A DNA stretch of 64,000 nt from Tretioscincus oriximinensis (lineage: Eukaryota; Chordata; Lepidosauria; Squamata; Gymnophthalmidae): NCBI GenBank assembly GCA_022410635.1, contig JAJVDF010000437.1:789636-853635 (forward strand), in the 5' to 3' direction. The position numbers and the translations under genes are program-made. Below, in pieces: positions 50,930-61,499 of this stretch (its first letter is position 1; every line of letters starts with the position of its first letter). The notes beneath the pieces were generated by a model. That model worked only from the letters and a program-made list of their open reading frames with translations. It was not told the origin of the DNA and searched no databases.

Positions 50930-52165
50930 GGTTTGATTATTTATATTTTTATATCTTGCATTTTACTCAAGGATCTTAGGATGGATCACAGTAAAATATT
51001 TGCAACAACAGCTAAAATTAGATGAGGACAGCGCCTGCATGGGGAGAAGATATTATTCTCTGCCAGGATGAACAGATGTGACTTCATCATATGCCTAAGC
51101 ACAGATAGGGGGCCTGATAGGCTTCAGAGGGGAGACGGTTTCATAACTTGGCAGCCATCCCAGAGAATGCCAGAGCCCTTTGGCTAGTGAAGGGGATGAG
51201 ACTGTCAAGGATTCTCCAAAAGATCTTAGGGAACAGGGCAGTAGAACTTTTTCAGTTGTGCTGATGTTTAAATATAGTTGAATCTTTGATGGCCAAAGCA
51301 TAAAGATACTGACCACAAGATCTGCTACAATGAAGTCTGGGAAGATGTTAAATTTTTGCATCTCCTGGTATCAAGTGATTTGAGCCATAGACTAAGCGAA
51401 GACGTGGAAAATAATTTTGCTCTTCTGGGCTTCCAGGAAAGAAGGTAGGTCCTGCATTGGAGAACTAAGGCAGAGGATAATTCTAGGGAATAAGGTATTG
51501 ACAATCTTATATAAGAACTTTGAGAGAGAAGGGCAATTCCCTAGAATCACTAAGGAAAGCATCCGTATTTCCTGTTTCCCCATTTGCTCTGCCATGCTGA
51601 TTTATGTCAAAATCGCAGGATCACTGAACTACTTAGTTTAATTTGCTTTATTACTGTCTTAGATCCATGGTGAAAATAGAAATTTTACAAATGGCATGAA
51701 CAGTTCAAGCAGAAAATTGCATAGCTTCAGTGACCCACTAAAAGAAAGGCCCAGGAACAAGTCTTATTGATTTAATCATTTGACTGTTATCAACTTACAT
51801 AAAACATTAAAACAACTTAAAAAATAAGTTGAAACATCAAGTTGTAAATTCATTTTTAAAAACAACCTACTCTGGTGCGATCAATGTAAGTGCAACAAAT
51901 TTTCATAGTTCTCAATATACAAAGCTACTCTTGTAGCGTATTGGTATGAACTTGTTTTGACTTTGAATAACAAGTAATTTGCTAAAGGAGAAACAGTATT
52001 TGCTCATTCCGAACCTGCGTTCACTTGTGTAGGTGGTGACATTTTGACAACGTTGTATTTTTCTCAGGGGTTTTATATATAGCAGGATGTTCTGGTAATA
52101 GCCAAATTTCATTATACATACTAAGGTTTTATTATGGTTTATATATATGTGCTAGGGAATTAAGC
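50930..52165. other. Downstream flank of HMGCR: old interspersed repeats
   Basis: 50935-51230 resembles the repeat at 45775. 51545-51600 shares a block (GGAAAGCATC..GTATTTCCTGTTT..GCTCTGCCATGCTGA) with 52550-52600. Confidence 0.45.
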
Positions 52166-52169
52166 CCAC

Positions 52170-52545
52170 TTAATTCTTCTCATTTTCCTTCTCGTCCTCC
52201 ACCTATCCTTCCCCTTCCTCTGCTTTCCCTAACCCTACTTATCTGCCTTCCTTTCTACCTTCCTACCTAATTACCTACCTTCCTACAGTCCTCCCTCTCT
52301 TCTTCCTCTTCCTTCTCCCTCCATCTCCAACCTCTTCCTGTTTTCCTCCTCCCTCCCTTCCTCTCTTCCCCTCCCTCCTTCCCTCCCCAGGATACCATCT
52401 TTTTCTTCACATTCTTTGTCATGTTTTTCTTTTTCTTCTTCCTCTTCTTTCTCCCTCCCTTCTCCTTCCCTCTTGCCTTTCTCCTCCCTTGTTGCCTCAC
52501 GTCTTCCTGTTCTGTACCCAGCCCCTCCTTTTCTGCTCCCCTTGG
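52170..52545. repeat. Polypyrimidine (CCTT/TTCC) tract
   Basis: Nearly pure C/T on the + strand for more than 350 bp, giving artefactual Lys/Arg/Glu-rich and Ser/Leu-rich frames on the two strands. Confidence 0.9.
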
Positions 52546-54345
52546 GAAAGCATCAGTATTTCCTGTTTTCCCAATTGCTCTGCCATGCTGACTTGCAGCA
52601 GAAAGTTTTGTCTATTCCTAGAGTGGCCATCCGCTCTAGGAATAGACAGAGGGGTTCTGGTTGCCATTTCCAGGTTGCACTTCATGCAAGCAGCATGGAG
52701 GCAGCAAAGCTGCCTGCCCCTCACAGGGCCTAAANGTAAGTGGGCCCAGGGGAGGAGAAGGTTCAGGGGGGATGGATCAGGAGGTGAGTGGACTGGAGGA
52801 GGGGGGGAGTGGAATAGGCCCGATCCTCTGGGCTCCATTACTGGGAATATGCGAAGCTTTTCAAGTGTTTACGCTAATAGACGCTGGAGCCTCATGCCTA
52901 CTCCAGAACAGATTGGAGACGGGATGGGTTCTCTCCAGCAGGTGGGGGGGCAACACAGCTGATGGGANTGCCGCCTCAGCAACCACTAGTTAGCAGTGGC
53001 GACCATGATGCAGTGCTCCAGCGGGGACTTGTGTTCTAGACATGCTTTGGCAGATGCACTACTTTAAGTGTATGCCAAGAAGCTATTTTAGCATCTTTCC
53101 TTAGCAGCTTTAATATAAACAATATTATGACTTCCACATGCTCAAGAGTTTTCTTGACTGACAACTATGTGGTCAGAGACACACAAGATGGCAAAGCACA
53201 GGGCAAAGACACACTGAGGATGTCATAATGTCAACATTTTATCATAATAGACGTGACCTGCTGTGGTAAATTCATGAAATCTAGCTTAGTGTTATGATGT
53301 GAAGTGATCAGATCTGAAATCCACATCTCTGGATGTGGTTAATTCATGTTCATGTTGTGGCCAGCTACATGTTGTGTTCTCCTCTGATACAAAACACATA
53401 TGTTTTTGGCTTTTGCTGTTTTCTGAAAACTGAAGGAAAAGGAGATCTTGTCTCATAGGACTGGGCACAAATCATGGACCTAAGATGTTCTGCAGAGCTT
53501 CTTCTCAAATAGATTTAAGGCCACTAAGTCGGCAGCTTGTGTCTACTTGCACTGAATAAAAATGTTCTGGCTATAGACCTTGAGCTTGTAACTTTAAGCC
53601 TTCAGCCTGGGAAGGTGCTGAAATCTCCAGACTGCCATGCGTGTGAAAAGGATCAGAAGAGAAATTTCCACTTTCCAACCTTGGCTCAAGCCCAAATCTA
53701 GCAGCTATGATGTTAACTTTTGGCTTTAGCAGAAGCTTGGCATTAGTAGGTGCTATGAAGAGCAGCTAGGAAAAATCTGATTTTCATCAGCACACAAGGG
53801 ATTATTTGTAAATGAAAGAAGTTTTCACNTAGACACAGATGACAGCAGCTTTTCAAATTGTATTAGGTTGATGGAATTATGAAAGCATTTTAATAAAGAT
53901 AAAAATTAGTTGGTATCAATTTTCCTACTTTGGCAACCGGTGTGTGAGTGATAACAGCTTTAATTAGTACTTCTTCAGTTGGACTTTAGGCTTGAATATG
54001 ATGCCCAGTAGTACAGAGGTTAAGAGCTTCAATATTTCAACAGAAATATTGGAATTTGTGGTTCATGTGTCAGTCATGAAGGGGCTGAGTGTGGCGTTCT
54101 CCATTTTAACTTTCTTTTATTTCTGTAACAACATTAAATAAGCACGCTACTGGTGGGGGCTGGGAATAAAGCCCAACCACTGAGGTAAACATGGAGGCCT
54201 TGTGTAGGCCGGAGGATATTACTGTTGCTCCAAGCAGTCGTGGGTGCTGCTTTGGGCAACAGGGTGATATTGTGGCACCCCTAACTGGGAGGGTCATCTA
54301 ATCGTGGGGCCCTCAAGTAGGGGTCGCCACAGTGAGAACCNTCTA
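52546..54345. other. Intergenic, nothing recognised
   Basis: 52600-52650 has a short inverted repeat (TGTCTATTCCTAGAGTGGCC and CTAGGAATAGACAGAG); a G-rich frame at 52730-52810. No supported gene. Confidence 0.45.
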
Positions 54346-54349
54346 CTAG

Positions 54350-54515
54350 CCTCAGCTTCAATCTAGCTGTTCAAAAACAAATAAATTTGCAAGTAGATAA
54401 ATAAGTACCAACACATCATGGTGGGAAAGATAGAATGAAATGTAAGCCTTCAGGCAAAAAATAACCTTGAACTGCTCTGAGAACCAAGAGCGGGATATAA
54501 AAATCATATTATGCT
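54350..54515 (+). mobile_element. SINE body, same family as 12185
   Basis: Shares CAAGTAGATAAAT, GGTGGGAAAGATAGAATG, TGTAAGCCTTCAGGCAAAA and GCGGGATATAAAA-type end with the first SINE; tRNA head not clear. Confidence 0.6.
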
Positions 54516-54934
54516 TCTCCTTCTCTTTCTCCTTTACTTTCTCCTTGAATTGCTCCTGGAGGTTATTGTGTTGATATATATCATTGTAATTATTTTCTTT
54601 AGCTCTCACCCTTTTACATGGTATAGATGTTAGATCACCTTCCTTATTTGTTGCCACCAATTAACAATACCTTCTTGTTTAGCCACTTACTCTAGTCAAG
54701 GCATGAACTTTTGGAACATTTATATTTATTTATTTATGATTTTGTATCACCCTACACCTGAAGATCTCCAGGTGCTTAAGAATAAAAATCAAATTAACAT
54801 ATTAAAACAACAATATCTAAATGTAGGGAAGGGAAAGCAGTTTTTTCAGCCAGAGGCCAGGTTAAAGAGGTGCTTCCTCAAGCGTTTTCTGAATGCACAC
54901 AGAGATAGTGATTGATGCACATCAACATGAACAT

Positions 54935-55085
54935 GTGGAGCTTGTAGCACTTTGGAGACTAACANGAGGAGAGTAGGCAGCCTGATCTTTTGTAGGGATG
55001 TCTACTTCCTCAGGTACTCTGAAGGAGCACCTTCTGAAAGAAGACTCACTTGCTGGACTTTCTGAACAAAGACTAACATGGATAT
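54935..55085. repeat. Element related to 12516 repeat
   Basis: GCTTGTAGCACTTTGGAGAC at the left and TTGCTGGACTTTCTG near the right. Confidence 0.55.
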
Positions 55086-55154
55086 TTCTTTACAATTTCC
55101 TAGAAAAGTCTGGAAATTAGAGGGAGATAGAGACTATGGTTGCATTTATTATTT

Positions 55155-55212
55155 ATCCATCCATCCATTCATCCATCCATCCATGCATACATACATATAT
55201 ACATACATACAC
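55155..55212. repeat. (ATCC)n and (CATA)n microsatellite
   Basis: CATCCATCCATC followed by CATACATACATA. Confidence 0.9.
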
Positions 55213-55929
55213 CAGAAGCATCTCAGGGTGGCCAACAATAAAATCAACAATAAAAATGTCATATTAAAACAGTATCTGAAGATGGGAATAAAAATGGCAT
55301 TTCTTCAACCAAAGGCCAGGTTAAAGAAATCTTCTAAAAGAATACAGATGATGGTGACTGACACACCTCTGCTGGCCAGAGAAAACTGGTATTAGATAGG
55401 ATAAGATGAACAACAGTTTTCTCTGGCCAGACTTTAACTATCAAAACCCAACGGTCTCCTTTCAGCTCTGAAGGCTGAGCTCTGCTCGTGCAGCGTGCTC
55501 CCCGCCCTTCAGGTTAAGCCATTAGATGCCATACTACTTTGCCCTACAGTTATACATCCTGGATTCTGACTATTCGGACTTGGCAACATGCCTTTCTTAT
55601 AGACTGGATTAGTTTTGCCATCTTTGAAATTACAGANGACCTTTGAGCTTCCTTTGGCACAACCTGTTGTTGTTGTGCACATACCACAAAAGCACAAATG
55701 TAAATTCAGCAGAAAGTAGGATTATTTCCCCCCTAAATATTATTTATATCCTCAGCCATAATTAGACTGAGAAGCCTCCTCATTATCAATACTGAATAAC
55801 AGAAAGATAATAGAAGTTTTGATTTTGCTGTCCTCTAAACTGTGATTTTTTTGGTATACCTTGAAGAGGAAGAAGGAATTAAGTTCTTTATTATTGGATA
55901 GCATCCTATTTCTGCTTTTAAAATTCACT

Positions 55930-56260
55930 TATTGCACTTTAAATGAGAAGCAGGGTGCCTATTGTCTTGTTTAGACTTCAGAAAGTTATCAGGATTTCAG
56001 ATAAATATTGCAAAATCTTGAATACTACATATCAATTGCCCCAGTATAGGGAAAGAGGATAAGTAAGAATGTTAACTGGGCTTAAGTACCAATCTAAAAA
56101 GATTACATATTTAGGGTGAACATAACAAAAATATGGAAAAGCTTGAAAAAGCAAATTATGAAATAGTATGGATGAAATAGATAAAATTATGTCTTCTTAA
56201 AAAATCACATTGTTAGTTATGACATCAAAAATACAGATGGTTGAATTGTTAAACGGGATA
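55930..56260 (+). mobile_element. L1-type RT fragment of a different L1 lineage
   Basis: Readable with frame changes: DFRKLSGFQINIAKS..ILHINCP, then a KKITYLG-like stretch and a LEKA/KIWKSLKKQIMK-like region, the order found after the YADD box in L1 ORF2. Not in frame with the L1 starting at 56.3 kb. Confidence 0.5.
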
Positions 56261-56633
56261 ACAAGAAAGACGGCTTATGTTTCAAGGTATAATGATAAAC
56301 AGGACTGCAGCACGAGGGGCGCATGTGCGGGTAATGCGGCTTTTTCTCTGGCTGATTTTACACTTCCTGTCACGCACACAGCTTCGCTGGATAGGTTAGT
56401 TTACCCCCCTGTCTCTCTGGCGTGCCCCCACCCTGCTTTCCACCAAACTGGCCCCTTGGAAAAAACCCAAGAAGGAAGCCAATAAACAACAGGGCCAGCC
56501 TTCTCTCTCTGCTCTAAAAATGGTGCCCGCACCAAATTCACCCCCAGATTCAGCAGCTTCCGAGACTCACGCAGCTCAAGCCCTGAAAGAAACCCCCCCC
56601 CCCCCCCCGGCCCGGGGGGACACTCAACTGGTA

Positions 56634-57223
56634 ATGGCTGATATTGTTTCCCAATTATGACAGGCAGTTAGAAAAGAATTTAAGGATATGTTACGACACC
56701 TCAGTAATCAAATTGGAGAGATATCTGAATCCCTCACTGAAACTAAATAAACTGCCTCTGCGGCATTTGACATGGCCGATCTGATTTCCCAACTTTGGCA
56801 GAACCTGAGGGAAGAACTTAAAGACATGCTCCAACACCTCAGCAACCAGATTGGTGAATTATCAGAATCCCTTACTGAGACCAAAGAAACTGCCTCAGCA
56901 ACCTTTGATCAAGTCGCAGAAGTGCGCCAAGACACTGACATCTTGCAGGGGCAAGTTCTAAGACTGCAAACGAGGTTCTAGACCTGCAGGGGAGAATGCG
57001 TAGAAACAATATCTGTCTTAGGGGGTTCCCTGAGGGGATGGAGGGCCCCTCTGTAACCAATTTCATTATCCCTTGGTTAAATGCGTTGCTAACTGACCAC
57101 CAGCTAGCCCCACAGGACATTGCTCGTGCTCATCATGGTCTCCGAGCCTGCCCCCCTCCACATAACCCTCCAAGGGATCTAATCATTGCTTTTGAGAGCT
57201 ATTATGTCAAGACCTCGATTTAG
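56634..57223 (+). pseudogene. L1 ORF1 (RNA-binding protein), broken
   Basis: Coiled-coil-like N part (SNQIGELSESLTETKETAS) present twice in tandem, 138 bp apart; the first unit has stops. After a stop near 56980 the frame at 56996-57223 reads RRNNICLRGFPEG, PRDLIIAFESYYVK, i.e. the L1 ORF1 RRM/C-terminal motifs. Role when intact: trimeric nucleic-acid-binding chaperone of the L1 particle. Stops and a shift make it a pseudogene. Confidence 0.8.
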
Positions 57224-57711
57224 CAAACCTTGGTAAAGGCCAGCTCTCAACTACAATATAATGGTGTCAGCATTTAAGCTTTTCAAGATCTCCCTCCAGA
57301 TATTCTCTTTCGTCGCAAAGCTTTCAAAGACGTCACCACCCACATGATATCCTTCGTGGTTCTCAATCGAAACACATTCCTGAGATGTTCCAGCATGACC
57401 GTCAAACCAAGAGTCCACAAAAAATATCTCTACAAATCACCTATTTGTCTTACTCAACTATACTTGACCTAATTATAATTCTTGCTTTGCCCCTACATCA
57501 CTGACTTGATTTCTGAGGGCTTTTGGTTCACTTCCTTGCTCAGCCTATCATCATCTCTAACTCACATTTTTGCTCTTCCTTAGCCCCCACATCTCCTAAA
57601 ATGTTTAGATTTCGCTGGTTTTATGCAGGTTGTTTCCTTTTCAATTCCCTGCTTAGTACTCCCTTTTTCCTGCAGTGCTCACTTCAATCTCTTGCTTCTC
57701 CCCTTTTATGT

Positions 57712-58728
57712 ATGGCTGACCTTAAAATAGCCAGTCTTAATGTCAACGGATTAAATAATCCGGTTAAGCACCGTAAAGCACAATCCTTTCTTTTGAGAAA
57801 TAAGTCACATACAATTTTTCTACAAGAGACACATGCCACTAAAAAATCTTCACGTTTATTCTCTCACCCCTATTTTTCACGAGCCTTTCATTCCTTTGGC
57901 ACTTCCAAATCTCACGGAATCTCTATCCTTATAGACCTTTCTCTCCCATTCCGGCTTACTAAATTAAAACGTGATAAGCATGGTTGCTTCCTTTTCCTCA
58001 CCGGAACTTTGTTCGATAAAGTACTGACTCTGGCTAACCTCTATTCTCCCAATCAAGGCCAAAAAAATTTTCTTTATAACACACTTCGTTCTCTAGACTC
58101 CTTTGCTGACGGCGATAGAATAATTGTTGGGGTCCTGAACATGGTGGCGGATGCCTCTGAGGACCATTCCAGACCAGGCCTTCCTCTTCTCAACTCTTCC
58201 ACTCCCAAAGCCAAAGCCATATTTGAAATATTCAAGCTCTTAGATTCTTTCCAATTAGCGAACCCATCAGTTTGTGATTTTCCCTTTTTCTCTTCCAGAC
58301 ATCAATCCTATTCTAGGATTGACTACATTCTTCTTGATCATTCTCTTGCCACCCAGCTGCATTCTTTCTCATTCACTTCTAGTACATTGTCAGATCATTC
58401 TCTGCTCACCATCTCTATCTCCTTAGACTTCGCAATCCCGTCCAATAAGTGGTGGAAATCCTCTCAAGACAAAATTTCTAATGAAATATTTACATACCTG
58501 GAATTGAACTCCTCGCCCTCAATGTCTCCCATTATTGTATGGGAGGCTTTGAAAGCAGTGCTTCGTGGTGTTTGCATAGCTGAAGGTTCATGGCAGATGA
58601 GGCTTTTGAGAGAAAAGCACTCCAAATTGATAACCGAAATTAAATCTTTAGAATCTCTATTCATTAGTACTGGAAACAGGAAAACTGTTACAATCAAAGC
58701 GGCAGGACATGGCCCTTTTGGAATCTGA
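57712..58728 (+). pseudogene. L1 ORF2 endonuclease domain, open but catalytically altered
   Basis: Starts MADLKIASLNVNGLNNPVKH (the N motif), then FLQETHATK (E motif), IIVGVLNMVADASEDHSRPG, SRIDYILL and SDHSLL. The usual GDFN box reads GVLN, so a metal-binding/catalytic Asp is lost. The frame actually opens further upstream (57523), but MADLKI is the family start, as in copy 2 at 62410. Closes at a shift near 58728. Confidence 0.85.
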
Positions 58729-58795
58729 ACAGGATGCTAAATTTCAGCTTCAACTTCGATAGGCCTTTGCTCAAGGCAATAAGAATTCTAAATTC

Positions 58796-61244
58796 TTGGC
58801 CTCCATTTTGAAGAGAAAGAGACAGAAAAATCTCATTCTTTCTCTAAAGAATCATAAGGGTGAACTCTTTTCCTCTTCGTCTGCTATACTTGACACTTTT
58901 CAGAAATGCTATCAAGATCTTTATGCCACATCTGCCCCTGCTCCTCCTAACCTTTCTCAGTATGTTTCATCCGCCTTGCTTTCTAAGTTATCTCCTGATC
59001 AAAAAAGTGCTTTGGATGCCGATATATCTATTCAGGAAGTCCTCTCCACTATCAAACGTCTTAAGTGTAATAAGGCCCCGGGCCCCGATGGCTTTTCTAG
59101 TCTATTCTATAAATCATATCAAGACCTAACCACTCCCACTCTTACTGACACTTTTAACTCTGTCTTACACTCGAACTCATTCCCTGAGACCTGGCGTATG
59201 TCTCACCTAACAACATTTTTGAAAAAAGACTCTCCTTCAGACTTGGTTACTTCTATCTCCTTACTAAATACAGATTTTAAACTTCTCTCCTTGATCATGC
59301 TCACTAGGCTCAACACTTTTATTTCCACTCTTCTAGGACCATAGCAGCATGGTTTTCTCCCCGGCCGCAACATCTTCGACAGAATGATAATGTACTAGGA
59401 TATAATTTTGGGGCCCTCAGTACTAAATTTAATTTGTACGCTGATGACATCTTGGTTACCACTCAGGACCCTAAATCCTCGCTCCCACACATCAAATGTG
59501 AGCTTGACCGATTCCAGAACTTCACAAGCCTTAGAATTATCCAAGACGGAATTGCTCTGTTTGAATATTCCTCCTTCCATACAATACTCGCTCAGGGACT
59601 CTTACAGTATCTCTCTTCAGTCCAGGAAATTGCAATATCTAGGGGTATGGCTTCCCCAAAATTTGTATAAGGCCATCTCATTCTCCACTATGGCAGAAAG
59701 CAAGTGCACTAATTGCTTTNTGGAAGACCAAGAAATACCTCTCCATTGCTGGCTGCATTGCGGCTGTGAAAATGAAAATTGTACCGATGCTCACATACCT
59801 ATTCCGTACTCTCCCTTTTTTATCTCTCCCTTGCTACACAAAGATTGGGAAAGGAGACATGATGGCTGGGTTTTCTCTCGGAAATGTCCTCGCATCTCCA
59901 GAGCAATATATAAATTACCGTCTAGACAGGGCAGTTGGGGCTTCCCTTCTTTATCTCTTCTTTTTGACACCTGGCAATTACATCACTTTCTTTTTCTGTT
60001 TTCCACCTCCCCACCCCNTTGGGCTAAAATAGAAGTTGATGGCCTTCGCTCTACTATCCCTTCCTTTTCTCCATTATCTAAGAGGATTGATCCGCATGTT
60101 TTATCTCAACTGAACCCCATGACTTCATGCCCTCTTAAAGTTTGGAGTGNTCACCAGCGCCATCTTTCCCCTCTCCCCTCCCCTTTGGCCCCTCTTCACA
60201 CCTTCGCAGGCTCCGCTTTATCAATCACAGCTGGAGCCTGGCAACATCTAAAATCTGCAGGGTTTTGGTCTATAACAGATTTCACCTCAACCAAATTTCT
60301 AAAACTCTCCCTTCCAGAAATTTCTTTTGCTTTAGGCCTTCCACCATCTAACTGGCTCGTGCCCAGAGCTCTTTGCGCTTATATTATTCAGCTCCGTTCT
60401 AAAGGTGTAGGCAACAGGGATCTTACATCTTTTGAAACTCTTATGGACAGATTCTCCATCACGGAGAAAGGTCTCTCTTCCAAGCTCTATTATATTTTAT
60501 TGGATACCCAACCGACTACAGGCCGGACATAGGACGTTTGGGGAGACAGAATGCGGTCTTTCCATTGATGATTTTGAATGGAAGTGTATTTTTACCCGGC
60601 TCTTTGATTCTCACATTTCTCAGGCTGATCGGGACATTTCTTATAAAGCCATTTATAGATGGTACATTACGCCCGTCAGACTCCATATCATTGACCATCA
60701 CATCAGCCCTCGATGCTGGACTAATTGTGGAGCCTTGGGAGGCTATCTCCATATCTGGTGGGAATGTCCTACTGTCTCTTCCTTTTGGCAAATGGTACAA
60801 AACATCTCCGAAACCATCCTTAAAGTAAAGATTCAATTTTCCCCCGCTTTGATATTCCTATTTCATTATAAGGCTCAACCTCTCCTTTGTAAATCTTCTA
60901 GGCTTTTGCAGAGCTTGATCACATATGCTAAAATGGAAATAGCTAAACACTGGAGATACCACCATTTATTCACTAAACAAGATTGGGTTGATCGTGTATG
61001 GCAGTTGGCACTTCTGGAATTGAATCATCACCAGCAACGAACAATGAATGGCAACCCTGATCCGCACAGCTTTTTGGAAAAATGTCTACCCCTGATCTTG
61101 GCCGCTAAATCGGATGCCTCTTTGAATCCCCATGCCACCCCTTCTGTCCTCTTGCTGAATAAAAAACTGACCTATTATTGTCCTTTCTTTCCGCCATACC
61201 AGACTGATAATGTCTTTTCTGCCCAACCATCATTTTTGATGTAG
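58796..61244 (+). pseudogene. L1 ORF2 reverse transcriptase and C-terminal domain, with internal deletion
   Basis: 58796-59344 reads NKAPGPDGFSSLFYKSY, FPETWRMSHLT, SISLLNTDFKLLSLI. A stop falls before QHGFLPGRN. From about 59384 the next readable part is GALSTKFNLYADDILVTT, so the central block with the AFDRVEW-type motif and the RGTRQGCPLSP-type motif is missing. 60432-61244 has the C-terminal GGYLHIWWECPTVSSFW motif and ends near 61244. Frame changes between pieces. Confidence 0.85.
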
Positions 61245-61251
61245 ATTTTTA

Positions 61252-61457
61252 TCTAATGTTCTATTTATTTGCTGGGTTACGTTTTGAAGGTTCAATTGTA
61301 CTGCATTGCGATTTTGTACTTTCAATCAAAGGAACACAATTGAAAAAATAAAATAAAATAAAAATTCAATTGTGTTCCTTTGATTGAAAGTANAAAATCG
61401 CAATGCAGTACAATTGAACCATCAAAACGTAACCCAGCAAATAAATAGAACATTAGA
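61252..61457. repeat. Near-perfect inverted repeat of the L1 copy 1 3' end
   Basis: Left arm 61252-61344, spacer of about 20 nt (AAAAT units), right arm 61365-61457. Arms of about 93 nt differ at only one or two positions (plus an N at 61393). The left arm is the 3' UTR of L1 copy 1. Confidence 0.9.
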
Positions 61458-61499
61458 TATTATTGTTTATTGTATAATACAATGTTTATTATAAAATAA

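Larger units (their letters stand above)
56300..61364 (+). mobile_element. L1-clade LINE, copy 1 (both ORFs broken)
   Basis: Order: GC-richer 5' region with a poly-C run (56592-56608), ORF1, an inter-ORF spacer, ORF2 with endonuclease, RT and C-terminal Cys-rich part, and a 3' tail of (AAAAT)n at 61344-61364. It looks nearly full length but carries stops, frameshifts, an RT deletion and an ORF1 duplication, so it cannot be active. The 5' boundary is approximate. Confidence 0.85.

Noticed and set aside
52267..52733. Lys/Arg/Glu-rich and Ser/Leu-rich open frames
   Set aside because: Direct translation of a polypyrimidine/polypurine tract, not protein-like.
50930..56300. Exons of the neighbouring gene expected downstream of HMGCR (CERT1 in mammals)
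   Set aside because: No frame in this stretch resembled a conserved protein on either strand; the neighbour probably lies outside the window.
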